Assembly: GCA_944320495.1 (NCBI GenBank)
Contig: CALUHR010000013.1
Location: 416,687-480,686 of the forward strand
DNA: 64,000 nucleotides
Reading direction: 5' to 3'
Source: Candidatus Methanomethylophilaceae archaeon
GTDB taxonomy: Archaea; Thermoplasmatota; Thermoplasmata; Methanomassiliicoccales; Methanomethylophilaceae
Position 1 is the stretch's first letter, and every line of letters starts with the position of its first letter. The notes below the pieces were generated by a model. The model had not been told where the DNA came from, searched no databases, and saw only the letters and a program-made list of their open reading frames with translations. A program made the position numbers and the translations under genes. Of this stretch, positions 45,194-55,229 are shown one piece after another.

Positions 45194-45724
45194 ATGAGCG
45201 AGCTATCCGACGCATTGAAGGAGTGCGGAGCGCTGCAGTTCGGCGAGTTCACCCTCGCCTCCGGCGCCAAGAGCGACTACTACATCAACATCAAGAAGGC
45301 CAGCACGGACCCGAAGGTCCTGGGCCTCATCGCCCGCCTGATGGCGGAGAAGGTCCGCGAGAACGGCATCGAGGCCGACAGGATCGCCGGCGTCGTGCTC
45401 GGGGCCGTGCCGCTGGAGGCCGCGCTGGCCCTGGAGACGGGCCTCCCGTTCGTCATGGTCCGCAAGGAGAAGAAGGACCACGGGACCGGGAAGCAGATCG
45501 AGGGCGACCTGAACGAGGGCGAGAGCGTCCTGATGGTGGAGGACGTGGTCACCACCGCCGGGTCCTGCATCAAGGGCATCCACGTGCTCCGCGAGGCCGG
45601 TGCGGACGTGAAGTGGGTCCTCTCCGTCATAGATCGCGAGGCCGGAGGCGCCGAGGCCCTGGAGGCCGAGGGAGTGAGGTTCATCCCGCTCGTCAAGGGC
45701 TCCGAGCTCCTGGGTGAGAGATGA
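45194..45724 (+). CDS. pyrE: orotate phosphoribosyltransferase
   Basis: 176 aa from the ATG at 45194 (a GTG at 45185 overlapping the carS stop is possible). FTLASGAKSDYYINIKKA near residue 18 and the PRPP loop VLMVEDVVTTAGS near 113 identify OPRTase, which forms OMP from orotate and PRPP in pyrimidine synthesis. It overlaps the next gene by ATGA. Ends with AGA TGA; no CGA. Confidence 0.94.
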   Translation: MSELSDALKECGALQFGEFTLASGAKSDYYINIKKASTDPKVLGLIARLMAEKVRENGIEADRIAGVVLGAVPLEAALALETGLPFVMVRKEKKDHGTGKQIEGDLNEGESVLMVEDVVTTAGSCIKGIHVLREAGADVKWVLSVIDREAGGAEALEAEGVRFIPLVKGSELLGER

Positions 45725-47061
45725 GGCCCGATCCCGACTGCAGGCTCTGCGGGCTCTGCGAGGGCCGCACGCAGGTCGTCTACCCGGACGGGAACCCCGG
45801 CAACGGGATCATCTTCGTCGGGGAGGGGCCGGGCGAGAACGAGGACCTGAAGGGCAGGCCGTTCGTGGGCAAGTCGGGGAAGATCCTGGAGGACATGATG
45901 GCGGCCCACGGCTTCGGCCGCGCCGACGTCATGATCACCAACACCGTCAAGTGCAGGCCGCCTGGCAACAGGGACCCCCTCCCGGAGGAGATGGCCGCCT
46001 GCCGCCCGTTCCTGTTCTCCGAGCTGGAGGATGCCAGGCTGGTCGTCGGCCTGGGGAAGTCGGCCTGCAGGAACCTGATGGGGTACGAGGGGCCGATGTC
46101 CCAGATAGTCAACGTTCCCGTGACGATAGACATCAACGGCCGCGAGGTCCTGTTCATCCCCACGTACCATCCGGCGGCGACGATATACAACCGCAACTCG
46201 CGTGCCGCCCTGGACGAGACCATGAGGGTGGTGTCCCAGTGGCTCGGGAGGCCGGAACGGCAGGAGCCGAAGACCATGAGGTTCGGCGGGTTGATGCTGG
46301 ACATGGACGGGACCGTCTACAAGGGCGGCGTCCCGATCCCTGGGGCCAGGGAGCTCATATCGTTCCTGAGGGACCAGAGGGTGCCATTCGTCTTCCTGAC
46401 GAACAACTCTTCCCACCCGCGCTCGTTCTACGGCGACAAGCTCAGGCGCCTGGGCTTCGACGTCACCGACCGCGAGGTCCTGACTTCGACGATCGCGACC
46501 ATAAGGTTCCTCCTCTCCCAGCGGATGGGCAGGACCGTGTACCCTGTGGCGGTGCCCGGGGTCGTCGACGAGCTCAGGGAGGCGGGCATCCCGCTGGTCG
46601 AGGAGGACCCGGACATCGTGCTGCTGACCTTCGACACGATGATCACCTACGAGAAGATCAACAGGGCGTACAGGTTCCTGAAGGGCGGGGCGGAGCTCAT
46701 AGCCACGCACCCTGACGACCTGTGCCCGACCGAGGACTCCTACGACATAGACATCGGACCGTTCATCAGGATGTTCGAGCAGATGTGCCAGACCACCGCG
46801 ACGGTCATCGGGAAGCCGAACCGTCTGATGCTCGAGATGGCCGCCCGCGAGATGGGCGTCGACCCGGGCGAGTGCGTCATGGTCGGAGACCGCCTGTACA
46901 CGGACATAGCGATGGCGCAGAACGCCGGCACGCAGTCGGTGCTGGTCCTCTCCGGCGAGACCGACGAGGGGATGCTGGAGGGCTCCGACATCCACCCGAC
47001 GGCCGTGCTCGGGTCCGTCGCGGAGCTCCCAGAGCTCATACTCCAGTCATTCGACGATCGA
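45721..47061 (+). CDS. uracil-DNA glycosylase fused to HAD phosphatase (CGA-terminated)
   Basis: About 446 aa. Residues 1-180 are a family 4-like UDG with Fe-S cysteines (CRLCGLC near residue 7), GEGPGENEDLKGRPFVGKSG near 35 and the HPAA motif near 152. Residues 195-446 are a HAD-IIA (NagD-like) phosphatase: LMLDMDGTVYKGG, FLTNNSS, IGKPNRLM and VGDRLYTDI. No stop or CGA separates them, so this is a true fusion, perhaps joining uracil excision with removal of a nucleotide or sugar phosphate. CGA at 47059-47061 follows LQSFDD; a second CGA comes 12 codons later and TAA only at 47125. Confidence 0.8.
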
Positions 47062-47133
47062 CGTCAGCCGGTCGCAGGGCATCCCACGGATCCCCGAGGA
47101 CAGGTGGCCAGATGTTCCTGGCTTTAAACCCCC

Positions 47134-47142
47134 TTTAAATAT
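47134..47142 (+). promoter_or_regulatory. TATA box of the smc operon
   Basis: TTTAAATAT, an AT-rich island in GC-rich DNA, about 120 nt before the smc start codon. It lies outside coding DNA only if the preceding gene stops at or near its CGA. Confidence 0.45.
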
Positions 47143-47259
47143 TCGCACCCCTTATCCTTTTAGGTCGTGCGCGCGTCCGGGAAGAGAAGGGTTCCCGGCC
47201 GGAAACCGCACAGGCACGGCATGGGATGCAGGGACGCATGTCCTGGAGAGGTGTGACAG

Positions 47260-50200
47260 TTGCATTTGAAAGCGGTCGAGATGGAGAACTTCAAGTCGTT
47301 CGGCGGTAAGATCGCCGTTCCGCTCATGGACGGATACACGGCGGTCACGGGACCGAACGGCTCGGGCAAGTCCAACATCACCGACGCCATCCTCTTCGTC
47401 CTGGGACCCAAGAGCTCCAAGGCCGTCCGCGCCGGGAAGCTCACCGACCTGATATTCGACGGCGGGAAGTCCCGCGGGAAGGCCGGGTTCACCAAGGTCT
47501 CCCTCGTGTTCGACAACACCGACCGCCTCATGCCGTGGGACGACGACGAGGTCCGCCTCACACGCTTCGTCAAGCTCTCGGACAACGGCACCGACTACAG
47601 CTCATACTTCTACGTCAACGACCGCAAGTCCACGATGTCCGAGTTCGACGCCCTCCTCACCAAGGCCAGGATATCCGCCGACGGGTACAACCTCGTGCAG
47701 CAGGGGGACGTCACACGCATCGTCCAGATGAGCAACATGGAGCGCCGCCGCATCATCGACGGCATCTCGGGCATATCGAGCTTCGATGCCGACATCGAGA
47801 AGGCGCGCACCGAGAGGGCGGAGGCCGAGACCAACCTGGACAGGATCGGCATCGTGATGGAGGAGCTCGCCGTCCAGATCCAGAGGCTGGACCACGACAG
47901 GCAGGACGCCCAGAGGTACCTGGATGCTCAGGCCGCCCTGGAGACCGCCAAGGCGCAGTACGCTCACCGCAGGCTGCAGATGGAGACCGCCAAGCAGGCC
48001 TCCGTCGCCGAGCAGATAGGCCGCCTGGAGGCGTCCATCTCATCGGACACGGACTCCAAGGCCGAGATGGAGAGGCAGCGTGACGAGAAGATCGCGGAGA
48101 TCCAGGCGAAGGAGCAGGAGATCGCCTCGAGGATCGGACCCGAGTACACCGAGCTCAAGAAGAGGATCGAGGGTGCGAAGATCGACCTGGCCACCAAGAA
48201 GAACGTGGTCGAGAGCGCCCAGACGGACATGGAGGAGCAGGAGGAGTTCCGCCAGACCTTCGAGGAGTCCATGGCCGCCAACAACGAGCAGGCCAACATG
48301 CTCAGGCAGAAGTCCGTGGAGCTCGACGAGGCCATATCCAAGGCGGAGTCGGAGCTCCAGGCCGCATCCGCGGAGGAGGCGGAGGCCTCGGAGGCCATCG
48401 CCCAGACCGGAGGGGAGCAGAGGGAGCTCCAGGCCAGGCTCGACAGCCTCGACGCGGAGTTCTCGCAGCGCTCGGAATCGCTCAGGCAGGCGCAGGCGGA
48501 GCTGTCCAAGGCGGAGGCCGAGGCGGACGAGGCCCACACGGCCGTCGCCGACCTGGACGAGCGCATCCAGAGCATCGATTTCGAGATCAAGGACGCCAAG
48601 TGGAGCCTGGACCAGCTGAAGGCGGAGGCCGGGCCCAGCACCGAGGACTTCGGGCAGAGGATCCTGGAGGCCAAGAGGCGCGAGGCGGAGCTGGAGAGGC
48701 AGGAGTCCGAGCTGGACTCCGCGTACCGCAGGATTGACGGGGAGTACAACGCCCTGCAGGCCGAGAAGCGCGTCACCGAACGCATGGGCCGCGGAAGCGC
48801 GGCCGTGGAGGCCATCCTCGCGCTGAGGAATCGCGGCGAGATGCGCGGCATCCACGGCACCATCCAGGAGCTCGCCACCGTCGACAAGGAGTACGAGACC
48901 GCGCTCTCCGTCGCGGCGGGCAGCAAGATGATGGCGGTCGTCGTGGACGACGACCAGGTCGCCGCGGACGCGATCGCCTTCCTGAAGAGGGAGAGGCTGG
49001 GCCGCGTGACGTTCCTGCCCCTCACCAAGATGATGGGTGGCAAGCCCAGGGCCAAGGCGATCATCTCGGAGAAGGACTCCGAGGGGTACGCGATCAACCT
49101 CATCGATTTCGACCCGAAGTACCAGAACGCCTTCTGGTACGTCCTCGGGGACACCCTCGTGGTGAGGGACATGGACGCGGCCAGGAGGATCATGGGCGGC
49201 GTCAGGATCGTGACCAGGGCCGGGGAGCTCGTGGAGGCCTCCGGAGCCATGGTGGGAGGGACGCTGAGCCTCCAGAACATGCCGCGCTTCGGCGCCGCGT
49301 CGGAGGACAAGCTCGCCGCCACCGGCGAGAAGCTCAGGAAGGCGCAGGAGGCCCTGGCCGATGTGCGCGCGAAGCTCCGCCAGGTGCGCGAGGAGATCCG
49401 CGGCATAGACGACGAGATGCGCAAGGCGTCCTCGTCGGGCATGGAGCAAAGGGAGCTCATGGCCCAGACCAAGGGCCGCGTGGAGGAGCTGGAGCGCTCC
49501 AGGAAGGCCGCCGCCGAGCAGATGAGGGCCGCCCGCGAGAGGATGTCCGCCGCCGACACCGCGCTGGAGGCGGCCACCAAGGCGTTCTCCGAGGGATCCT
49601 CGGAGATGTCCCGCGTGTCGGAGGAGAGGGCCGCGGTCAAGGACCGTATGGCGAAGATCGCCCCGGCCGACCTCCAGGCGAGGATACAGGCGGTCCGCGA
49701 CAGGATATACAGGCTGAAGGACAGGCTGTCCGACCTCAGGATGCAGCGCAACGGCGCCTCCACCGAGATCAACGGTCTCGCGAAGCAGAACGAGTCCCTG
49801 CAGGTCCAGTTGGACTCCGTCCTCCGCGCGATCGAGCAGGACCGCACGGCCATAGCCGAGGGTACCGCGCAGATCGAGAGGTCCAGGCTGGACCTGGACG
49901 CCCTCCGCAGGATCGAGTCCGAGATGGAGAGCGGCATCGAGGGCCTCCGCAACGAGAAGGACGCCCTCAACGAGGCGCGCTACAAGCTGGACGCGGACAT
50001 CCGCGAGAAGTCGAAGGACATCGAGAACTCCGTGTCCGCACTGTCCTCGTTCAGGGCGCAGGCCATCCAGGTGGCCGACGCGGTGGAGCAGTGCCGCGCG
50101 GAGGTCGCCGCCATAACGGTGGAGGTCCCGGAGCCGATCCCCTCGGAGGAGGAGATCCGCAGGGCCATACGCACCCATGAGTCCACCATCGCCAAGATCG

Positions 50201-50844
50201 GGAACGTCAACCTGAGGGCGATCCAGGACTACGAGGAGCGCAAGAGCCGCCACGACGCCCTGGGCGCCGAGGTGGAGAGCCTCAACCGCCACATCAGGGA
50301 GCTCAACGACCTGATGGACACGCTCACCTCCAAGAAGCGCGGGCTCTTCATGTCGTCCTACGAGGCGGTCAACGAGAACTTCAAGGCCATATACGCCCAG
50401 CTCTCCGGAGGAGGGGAGGCGTTCATGGGCCTGGAGAACGAGGACGACCCGTTCGCGGGCGGCCTCATGATAAACGCGAAGCCCAGGAACGGCAAGCTCC
50501 TGAGGCTGGAGGCGCTGTCCGGAGGGGAGAAGTCCCTCACGGCGCTCTCGTTCATCTTCGCGATCCAGGAGTACCAGCCCTCGCCCTTCTACGTGCTGGA
50601 TGAGGTGGACATGTTCCTGGACTCCGTGAACGCGGAGATGGTCGCCAAGAGGGTGAAGGAGAGCTCCTCGAAGGCGCAGTTCATACAGGTGTCCCTGAGG
50701 AAGGTCACCCTGGCGCTCGCCGACCATCTGATCGGCGTCACCAGACCGCCCACGGGGATCAGCAGGATAATCATGCAGCCGGACCTGGCCGAGGTCTCCA
50801 AGTACGAGGAGGAGGCCGAGGCCAAGAGGAAGGAGGCGATGTGA
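47260..50844 (+). CDS. smc: chromosome segregation ATPase SMC
   Basis: 1194 aa with a TTG start preceded by GGAGAGGTG. Walker A GPNGSGKSN near residue 33, long coiled coils, a hinge around 510-660, the second coiled coil, the signature LSGGEKSLTALSF near 1088 and Walker B FYVLDEVDMFLD near 1110. It compacts and segregates chromosomes as a dimer with ScpA and ScpB, whose genes follow at once. All arginine codons are AGG, CGC, CGT or AGA; no CGA in about 1,200 codons, a strong control for the stop-codon proposal. Confidence 0.97.
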   Translation: MHLKAVEMENFKSFGGKIAVPLMDGYTAVTGPNGSGKSNITDAILFVLGPKSSKAVRAGKLTDLIFDGGKSRGKAGFTKVSLVFDNTDRLMPWDDDEVRLTRFVKLSDNGTDYSSYFYVNDRKSTMSEFDALLTKARISADGYNLVQQGDVTRIVQMSNMERRRIIDGISGISSFDADIEKARTERAEAETNLDRIGIVMEELAVQIQRLDHDRQDAQRYLDAQAALETAKAQYAHRRLQMETAKQASVAEQIGRLEASISSDTDSKAEMERQRDEKIAEIQAKEQEIASRIGPEYTELKKRIEGAKIDLATKKNVVESAQTDMEEQEEFRQTFEESMAANNEQANMLRQKSVELDEAISKAESELQAASAEEAEASEAIAQTGGEQRELQARLDSLDAEFSQRSESLRQAQAELSKAEAEADEAHTAVADLDERIQSIDFEIKDAKWSLDQLKAEAGPSTEDFGQRILEAKRREAELERQESELDSAYRRIDGEYNALQAEKRVTERMGRGSAAVEAILALRNRGEMRGIHGTIQELATVDKEYETALSVAAGSKMMAVVVDDDQVAADAIAFLKRERLGRVTFLPLTKMMGGKPRAKAIISEKDSEGYAINLIDFDPKYQNAFWYVLGDTLVVRDMDAARRIMGGVRIVTRAGELVEASGAMVGGTLSLQNMPRFGAASEDKLAATGEKLRKAQEALADVRAKLRQVREEIRGIDDEMRKASSSGMEQRELMAQTKGRVEELERSRKAAAEQMRAARERMSAADTALEAATKAFSEGSSEMSRVSEERAAVKDRMAKIAPADLQARIQAVRDRIYRLKDRLSDLRMQRNGASTEINGLAKQNESLQVQLDSVLRAIEQDRTAIAEGTAQIERSRLDLDALRRIESEMESGIEGLRNEKDALNEARYKLDADIREKSKDIENSVSALSSFRAQAIQVADAVEQCRAEVAAITVEVPEPIPSEEEIRRAIRTHESTIAKIGNVNLRAIQDYEERKSRHDALGAEVESLNRHIRELNDLMDTLTSKKRGLFMSSYEAVNENFKAIYAQLSGGGEAFMGLENEDDPFAGGLMINAKPRNGKLLRLEALSGGEKSLTALSFIFAIQEYQPSPFYVLDEVDMFLDSVNAEMVAKRVKESSSKAQFIQVSLRKVTLALADHLIGVTRPPTGISRIIMQPDLAEVSKYEEEAEAKRKEAM

Positions 50845-50845
50845 G

Positions 50846-51715
50846 ATGGATGGGAACACAAGGATGGAGGATCTGGAGCAGCATCTGCTGTTCCACAGGG
50901 CGCTCGCCGACGACGACGAGTCGCTCAGGAGGATAGGGGGATACATGGACATCCTCTCCCGGGCGGAGTCCGGGGAGAGGCTCCAGGACCCCGTGGACGA
51001 GTCGATCAGGGCCGTCTTCAGCCTGGTGCTGGAGAAGGGCATCGACCCCTGGGAGGTGGACCTCTCGGAGTTCGCCCGCATGTACGAGGCCAAGGTCTCC
51101 AGGGACAGCTTCGACATGATCGTCGCGGGCAAGCTGCTGCTCATGGCATGGAGAATCCTGCGCATGCAGTCGGAGTCCACTAGGGCCAGGAGCGAGCCGC
51201 CGGTCGAGCCCGTCATCGAGGAGGCCGACGACAGCTTCTTCTTCGAGGACGAGCCGCTGTACGTGCCCGAGGTCAGCTTCAGGGAGGCCTTCAGGAGGCA
51301 GACCGAGAGGCCCGTCACCGTGTACGAGCTCATCGACGCCTTCGAGGACGCCCGCAGGGACATCGATATCCAGCGCGAGCGCGAGCGCGTCCGCCGCGAG
51401 CTCAAGGCCAAGGAGCCCAAGAGGTTCGACAACAAGGCCCACGACGAGGACGACGAGCGCGACGTCGAGGCCGTGTGGAAGCGGATCGAGAGGCTCGGCA
51501 CCGGGCAGATCGCCATCCGCGACCTCTACACAGCCGACCTCCAGGAGAACCTCACCACCTTCGTGGCGGTGCTCCACCTGGTCAGGGACGGCAGGCTGGC
51601 CGTCTGGCAGGACGAGCTGCCCTACGGCACCATCTATCTGGAGATCAAGACGGACTGGTCCTCAGGGACCCTCGAGGACTCGCCCGGCCAGCTGGTGACC
51701 GAGGCGGTGAACCGA
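50846..51715 (+). CDS. scpA: kleisin ScpA (CGA-terminated)
   Basis: 289 aa, usual ScpA size. Starts 1 nt after the smc stop. The N-terminal helical domain (EKGIDPWEVDLSEFARMYEA near residue 67) and the C-terminal winged helix ending in AVLHLVRDGRLAVWQDE near 237 bind the SMC neck and head. The first in-frame CGA (51713-51715, after TEAVN) lies 1 nt before the TTG start of scpB, a normal operon junction. Read as Arg, 120 unrelated residues rich in Arg, His and Gly would overlap scpB. Confidence 0.88.
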
Positions 51716-51716
51716 T

Positions 51717-52241
51717 TTGGACGCCAAGGGAGCGGCCGAGGCCGCGCTGTTCGCCAGTCCGGAGAACCTGAGGATCTCCGACATAGCGGAGCGCACGGGG
51801 TTCCCGGAGGAGGAGATCCGCACCGCGCTGATGGACCTCCGCAGGGAGTACGAGGAGCGCGATTCAGCCATAGTCATAGCCAAGATAGGCTCCGAGTACG
51901 GCATGATGCTCCGCGCGGAGTACTCCGACTTCCCCGGCATGTTCGGGAAGGCGGAGATGTCCGGAGGGCTGATGAGGACCCTCAGCACCATCGCATACAA
52001 CCAGCCCGTGCTGCAGTCGGAGCTCGTGAGGACCAGGGGTCCCCGCGGGTACGACGACGTCCACAGGCTGATTGAGATGGGATTCGTCTCGGGGAAGAAG
52101 AGCGGGCAGACGCTGGAGCTGACGACGACCAAGAAGTTCTCGGACTACTTTGGCATCGGCTCCACCCGCAAGGCGGACATCCGCAAGTGGATCGAGTCCC
52201 AGGCGTCCAACTCCCGCATGCCCGAAGACGGCCAGGAATGA
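51717..52241 (+). CDS. scpB: segregation and condensation protein ScpB
   Basis: 174 aa, TTG start. Two winged helices: ALFASPENLRISDIAERTGF at the start and ELVRTRGPRGYDDVHRLIEMGFV near residue 110, the family signature. It dimerises on ScpA. Third gene of the smc operon. Ends in TGA. The next 165 nt hold no gene but contain an 8-bp inverted repeat GCAATCGG/CCGATTGC that may act as terminator or operator. Confidence 0.92.
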   Translation: MDAKGAAEAALFASPENLRISDIAERTGFPEEEIRTALMDLRREYEERDSAIVIAKIGSEYGMMLRAEYSDFPGMFGKAEMSGGLMRTLSTIAYNQPVLQSELVRTRGPRGYDDVHRLIEMGFVSGKKSGQTLELTTTKKFSDYFGIGSTRKADIRKWIESQASNSRMPEDGQE

Positions 52242-52381
52242 CAGATTGCGTATAAGCATTCGTCTCACACAATCATTTTGTGCAATCGGGTGTCGAAAGG
52301 CATCCGATTGCATACATATTGCATAAGGACAATTCCATATCGCTATCTATCCCGTCTGGACTACATATCCCTAAAGAAAAT

Positions 52382-52389
52382 CCTTATAT
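52382..52389 (+). promoter_or_regulatory. TATA box of the ABC importer operon
   Basis: CCTTATAT, centred about 29 nt before an ATG at 52416 (and 20 nt before one at 52407), so a short ORF would be translated from the very 5-prime end of the mRNA. Confidence 0.5.
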
Positions 52390-52406
52390 GGGTTCACGAG
52401 GGTGAG

Positions 52407-52490
52407 ATGAGCATCATGACGGTGCCCTCTGCCGACGTAGATGCCGCTCCGAGTGCCAGTGCAGTCCATCGGGACCTGGAGGACTGCCGA
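52407..52490 (+). CDS. short leader ORF, 24-27 codons (CGA-terminated)
   Basis: From ATG 52407 or, fitting the TATA better, ATG 52416, the frame reads MTVPSADVDAAP... and ends GAC TGC CGA, the CGA overlapping the permease ATG as CGATG (52488-52492). If CGA were Arg it would end four codons later at TGA. The permease Shine-Dalgarno GGAGG lies inside it. It looks like a translationally coupled leader peptide, but it is short and could be spurious. Confidence 0.4.
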
Positions 52491-54136
52491 TGTCCCTCCT
52501 GAAGAAGATAGATGAGATATCCGGCAGCTACAAGGCGAGGAACGCCTGGCTGACGTTCGCCATAGTTCTCTTCATAGCGATCATCGTCATCCCCGCGATA
52601 TTCGTAGTCACCAAGCTCTTCACGGAGTGGGACCTGGTCAGCGGGGTCCTGAACGATCCCGCGAGCATGGAGGTAATCGAGGGCGCGGTGTGGAACTCGT
52701 TCAGCATAGCGGCCATAGTCACGGTCATCGACATCCTCGTGGGACTGCCGATGGCGTGGATCATGGTCCGCAGGGATTTCAAGGGCAAGAAATGGCTCGA
52801 CACCCTGCTGGACATGCCCCTGGCGTTCCCGACCGCCGTCCTCGGAATCTCGGTGGTCATGTTCTGGGGCGCCCCCGAGGGCATCACGATCCCGGGGCTG
52901 GGGCTGGACCTGTCACCGTACGTGATGCTCCTGTTCCTCCACATCATATTCACCTATCCGTACATGGTCCGCTCCCTGTCCGGAATCCTGGAGCAGATCG
53001 ACGTCAACTACGAGACCGCGGCCATGACCCTCGGCGCTTCGAAATGGACCGCCGTGAGGACCATCACGATCCCCCTGTTCCGCGCCGGTCTCGCCACCGG
53101 GTTCATCCTGTGCTTCGCCAGGTCCCTGTCGGAGACCGGGGGCACATACATCGCCCTGACCATGATGGGCGTCGAGAGCACCTTCTTCACCGGGCCGTCG
53201 TTCATCAGCTGGCTGAAGTCCGACCCGACCATGGTCGACTCCGGGGACTACATGGGCGCCATGATCCTGATCAGCGTAGTCATGATCGTCCTGGCCCTGA
53301 TCCTCCTCGTGGTGGTGAAGTGGATCATCGCGAGGTTCAGGATCCCCTGGAAGAAGGTCTGGCCGGAGATCGGCAGGAGCGTCAGCCGCGGCCCCCTCCC
53401 GAAGGTCAAGGACGTCATCACAGTCGTGTTCCTGATTATCGTGGTCCTGCTGCCCTCTTTCTACATATTCGCGTATCTGACGGAGCCGATCCCCGACATA
53501 GACTACGGGACGCTCCTGTCGTCCACCGGGGTGTCGTTCCTGGTTGCGGGCGTGGCCGTCCTCGTCGACCTCATCCTGGGCATCCCGCTGTCGCTCTACA
53601 TCGCCAGGCACAAGGGCGGGAAGCTCGCCGGCATCCTGGACGGGCTGGTCAACGTCCCCCTGATCATCCCGACCACCGCGCTTGGATTCTCCCTGGCGCT
53701 GTTCTGGGCCAGCTTCGGTGCTGGGGACTCGATGGCCATCGTGCTGGTCATCCTCGGTCACATCTCGTTCACGTATCCGCTCGTGGTGAGGAACCTGGTG
53801 GGCGCGATAGAGGAGGTCAACCCGGAGTGCGAGGAGATCGCCATGACCCTCGGCGCCAAGCCCTTCCGCGCGTTCAGGACAATCCTCATGCCGATCATCA
53901 AGTCGTCCGTCGTCGCCGGATGCATCCTGGCGTTCACCAGGTCCCTGGGCGAGACGGGCGCGACCATCGCCATCAGCGACAGCGTCAGCACGGTCCCGAT
54001 CTACATCACCAACCTGGTCCAGGACCACATGTACACCGAGGCGGCGATGTGCTCCATCGTCCTGATCGCCATCTGCTTCGTGCTGATGATGGTCGTCAGG
54101 ATGCTAACACACAGGAGGCAGGGTAGGGATGCCTGA
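52490..54136 (+). CDS. ABC transporter permease, two fused domains
   Basis: 548 aa, about twelve helices in two homologous halves, each with the EAA loop: NYETAAMTLGASKWTAVRTI near residue 182 and ECEEIAMTLGAKPFRAFRTI near 447. The fused layout is that of FbpB (ferric iron) or ThiP (thiamine) permeases. Two ATPase genes follow, overlapping (its TGA lies inside the first), but no substrate-binding protein gene is present, so the substrate is open. ATG at 52490 with GGAGG 9 nt upstream. Confidence 0.87.
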   Translation: MSLLKKIDEISGSYKARNAWLTFAIVLFIAIIVIPAIFVVTKLFTEWDLVSGVLNDPASMEVIEGAVWNSFSIAAIVTVIDILVGLPMAWIMVRRDFKGKKWLDTLLDMPLAFPTAVLGISVVMFWGAPEGITIPGLGLDLSPYVMLLFLHIIFTYPYMVRSLSGILEQIDVNYETAAMTLGASKWTAVRTITIPLFRAGLATGFILCFARSLSETGGTYIALTMMGVESTFFTGPSFISWLKSDPTMVDSGDYMGAMILISVVMIVLALILLVVVKWIIARFRIPWKKVWPEIGRSVSRGPLPKVKDVITVVFLIIVVLLPSFYIFAYLTEPIPDIDYGTLLSSTGVSFLVAGVAVLVDLILGIPLSLYIARHKGGKLAGILDGLVNVPLIIPTTALGFSLALFWASFGAGDSMAIVLVILGHISFTYPLVVRNLVGAIEEVNPECEEIAMTLGAKPFRAFRTILMPIIKSSVVAGCILAFTRSLGETGATIAISDSVSTVPIYITNLVQDHMYTEAAMCSIVLIAICFVLMMVVRMLTHRRQGRDA

Positions 54137-55229
54137 GATTGTTCTGGACGACCTCTGCAAGGACTTCGACGGCCATGTCGCAGCCGACCATCTGAGCCTG
54201 ACCATAGGCGATGGGGAGTACGTCTGCATCCTGGGTCCCACCGGGGCCGGGAAGACCACCGCCATGAGGATGATCTGCGGTCTCACGATCCCCGATTCCG
54301 GGAGGGTGCTCCTGGACGGGAGGGACGTGACCATGGATTCGCCGGACTCCAGGAACGCCACCATGCTCACGCAGACCTACGCGCTATTCCCGCACATGAC
54401 GGTCTACAACAACGTCATGTTCGCCCCCAAGACCAAGGGGTGGCCGGAGGGCGAGTCGAAGCAGATCGTCAGGAGCATGCTGCACCTGGTGCATCTCGAC
54501 CAGAAGGCGGACTGGGTCCCCGGGGAGCTATCCGGCGGCCAGCAGCAGCGCATTGCCCTCGCCCGCGCCCTCGCATCCGGGTCGAAGATCCTCCTGCTGG
54601 ACGAGCCGCTCAGGGCGCTGGACGCGCGCCTGAGGATCGACCTGAGGAAGGAGCTCAGGTCCCTGGCCAAGGAGATGGGGCTCACGTGCATCCACGTCAC
54701 CCACGACCAGGATGAGGCCCTGGAGATGGCCGACCGCATCGCCGTCATCCGCAAGGGCAGGATCATACAGTTCGGGACCCCCCGCGAGGTCTTCGAGAAC
54801 CCGGCCACGCCGTTCGTGGCCAACTTCGTGGGCAGGTCCAACATATTCTCCGGCAAGGTCGTCGGAGCCGGCGACGGCAGGGTGTCCGTGGACGTCGGCG
54901 GGATCGTCCTGACCGGGAGGGGGGACGGGATGGAGCCCGGCTCCGAGGCGGTTCTCGCCGTCAAGGTCGGGTTCACCAGGCTCTCGGCGCCCGGGGAGGG
55001 GCCGGAAGGTTCCGTGAAGGGCATAGTGGAGCGCATCGTGTACGAGGGGGCCACCGTGACCGTGGAGGTCTCCGCCGGGTCGTTGGGCCTGGTTTCGTCC
55101 AAGCTGCCGAGCGCGAGGTTCGAGGAGTTCAGCGTCGGAGCCGCGGTCGATGTATCGTGGCCGGCCGACAAGGCGACGGTGTTCCAGATGCCCGCCGGCG
55201 GGCTCGAAGAGGAGATGAGGTTGGACCGA
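54129..55229 (+). CDS. ABC transporter ATPase 1 (CGA-terminated)
   Basis: 366 aa. Walker A GPTGAGKTT near residue 35, signature LSGGQQQRIAL near 133, Walker B ILLLDEPLRALD near 155, H loop HVTHDQ, then a TOBE-type C-terminal domain: the CUT1/PotA group. The first in-frame CGA (55227-55229) follows EEEMRLD and overlaps the next ATG as CGATG. The second ATPase ends in almost the same residues (EEEIRLE then TAA), direct support that the natural end is here. Read as Arg, 32 unrelated residues would follow. Confidence 0.88.

Noticed and set aside
40998..51710. Out-of-frame TGA just before the next gene in the MFS (41003), K+ channel 1 (42963) and ScpA (51708) genes, each reachable by removing one base from a short G or C run, suggesting sequencing indels.
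   Set aside because: Indels would not explain ATPase 1, TIGR04076 paralog 1, Nop5 or the aldolase, nor the lack of frameshifts inside long genes such as gltB and smc. The first in-frame CGA explains all cases with one rule.
50846..52075. ScpA with a 120-residue C-terminal extension.
   Set aside because: The extension is the out-of-phase reading of scpB, rich in Arg, His and Gly, and begins with CGA.
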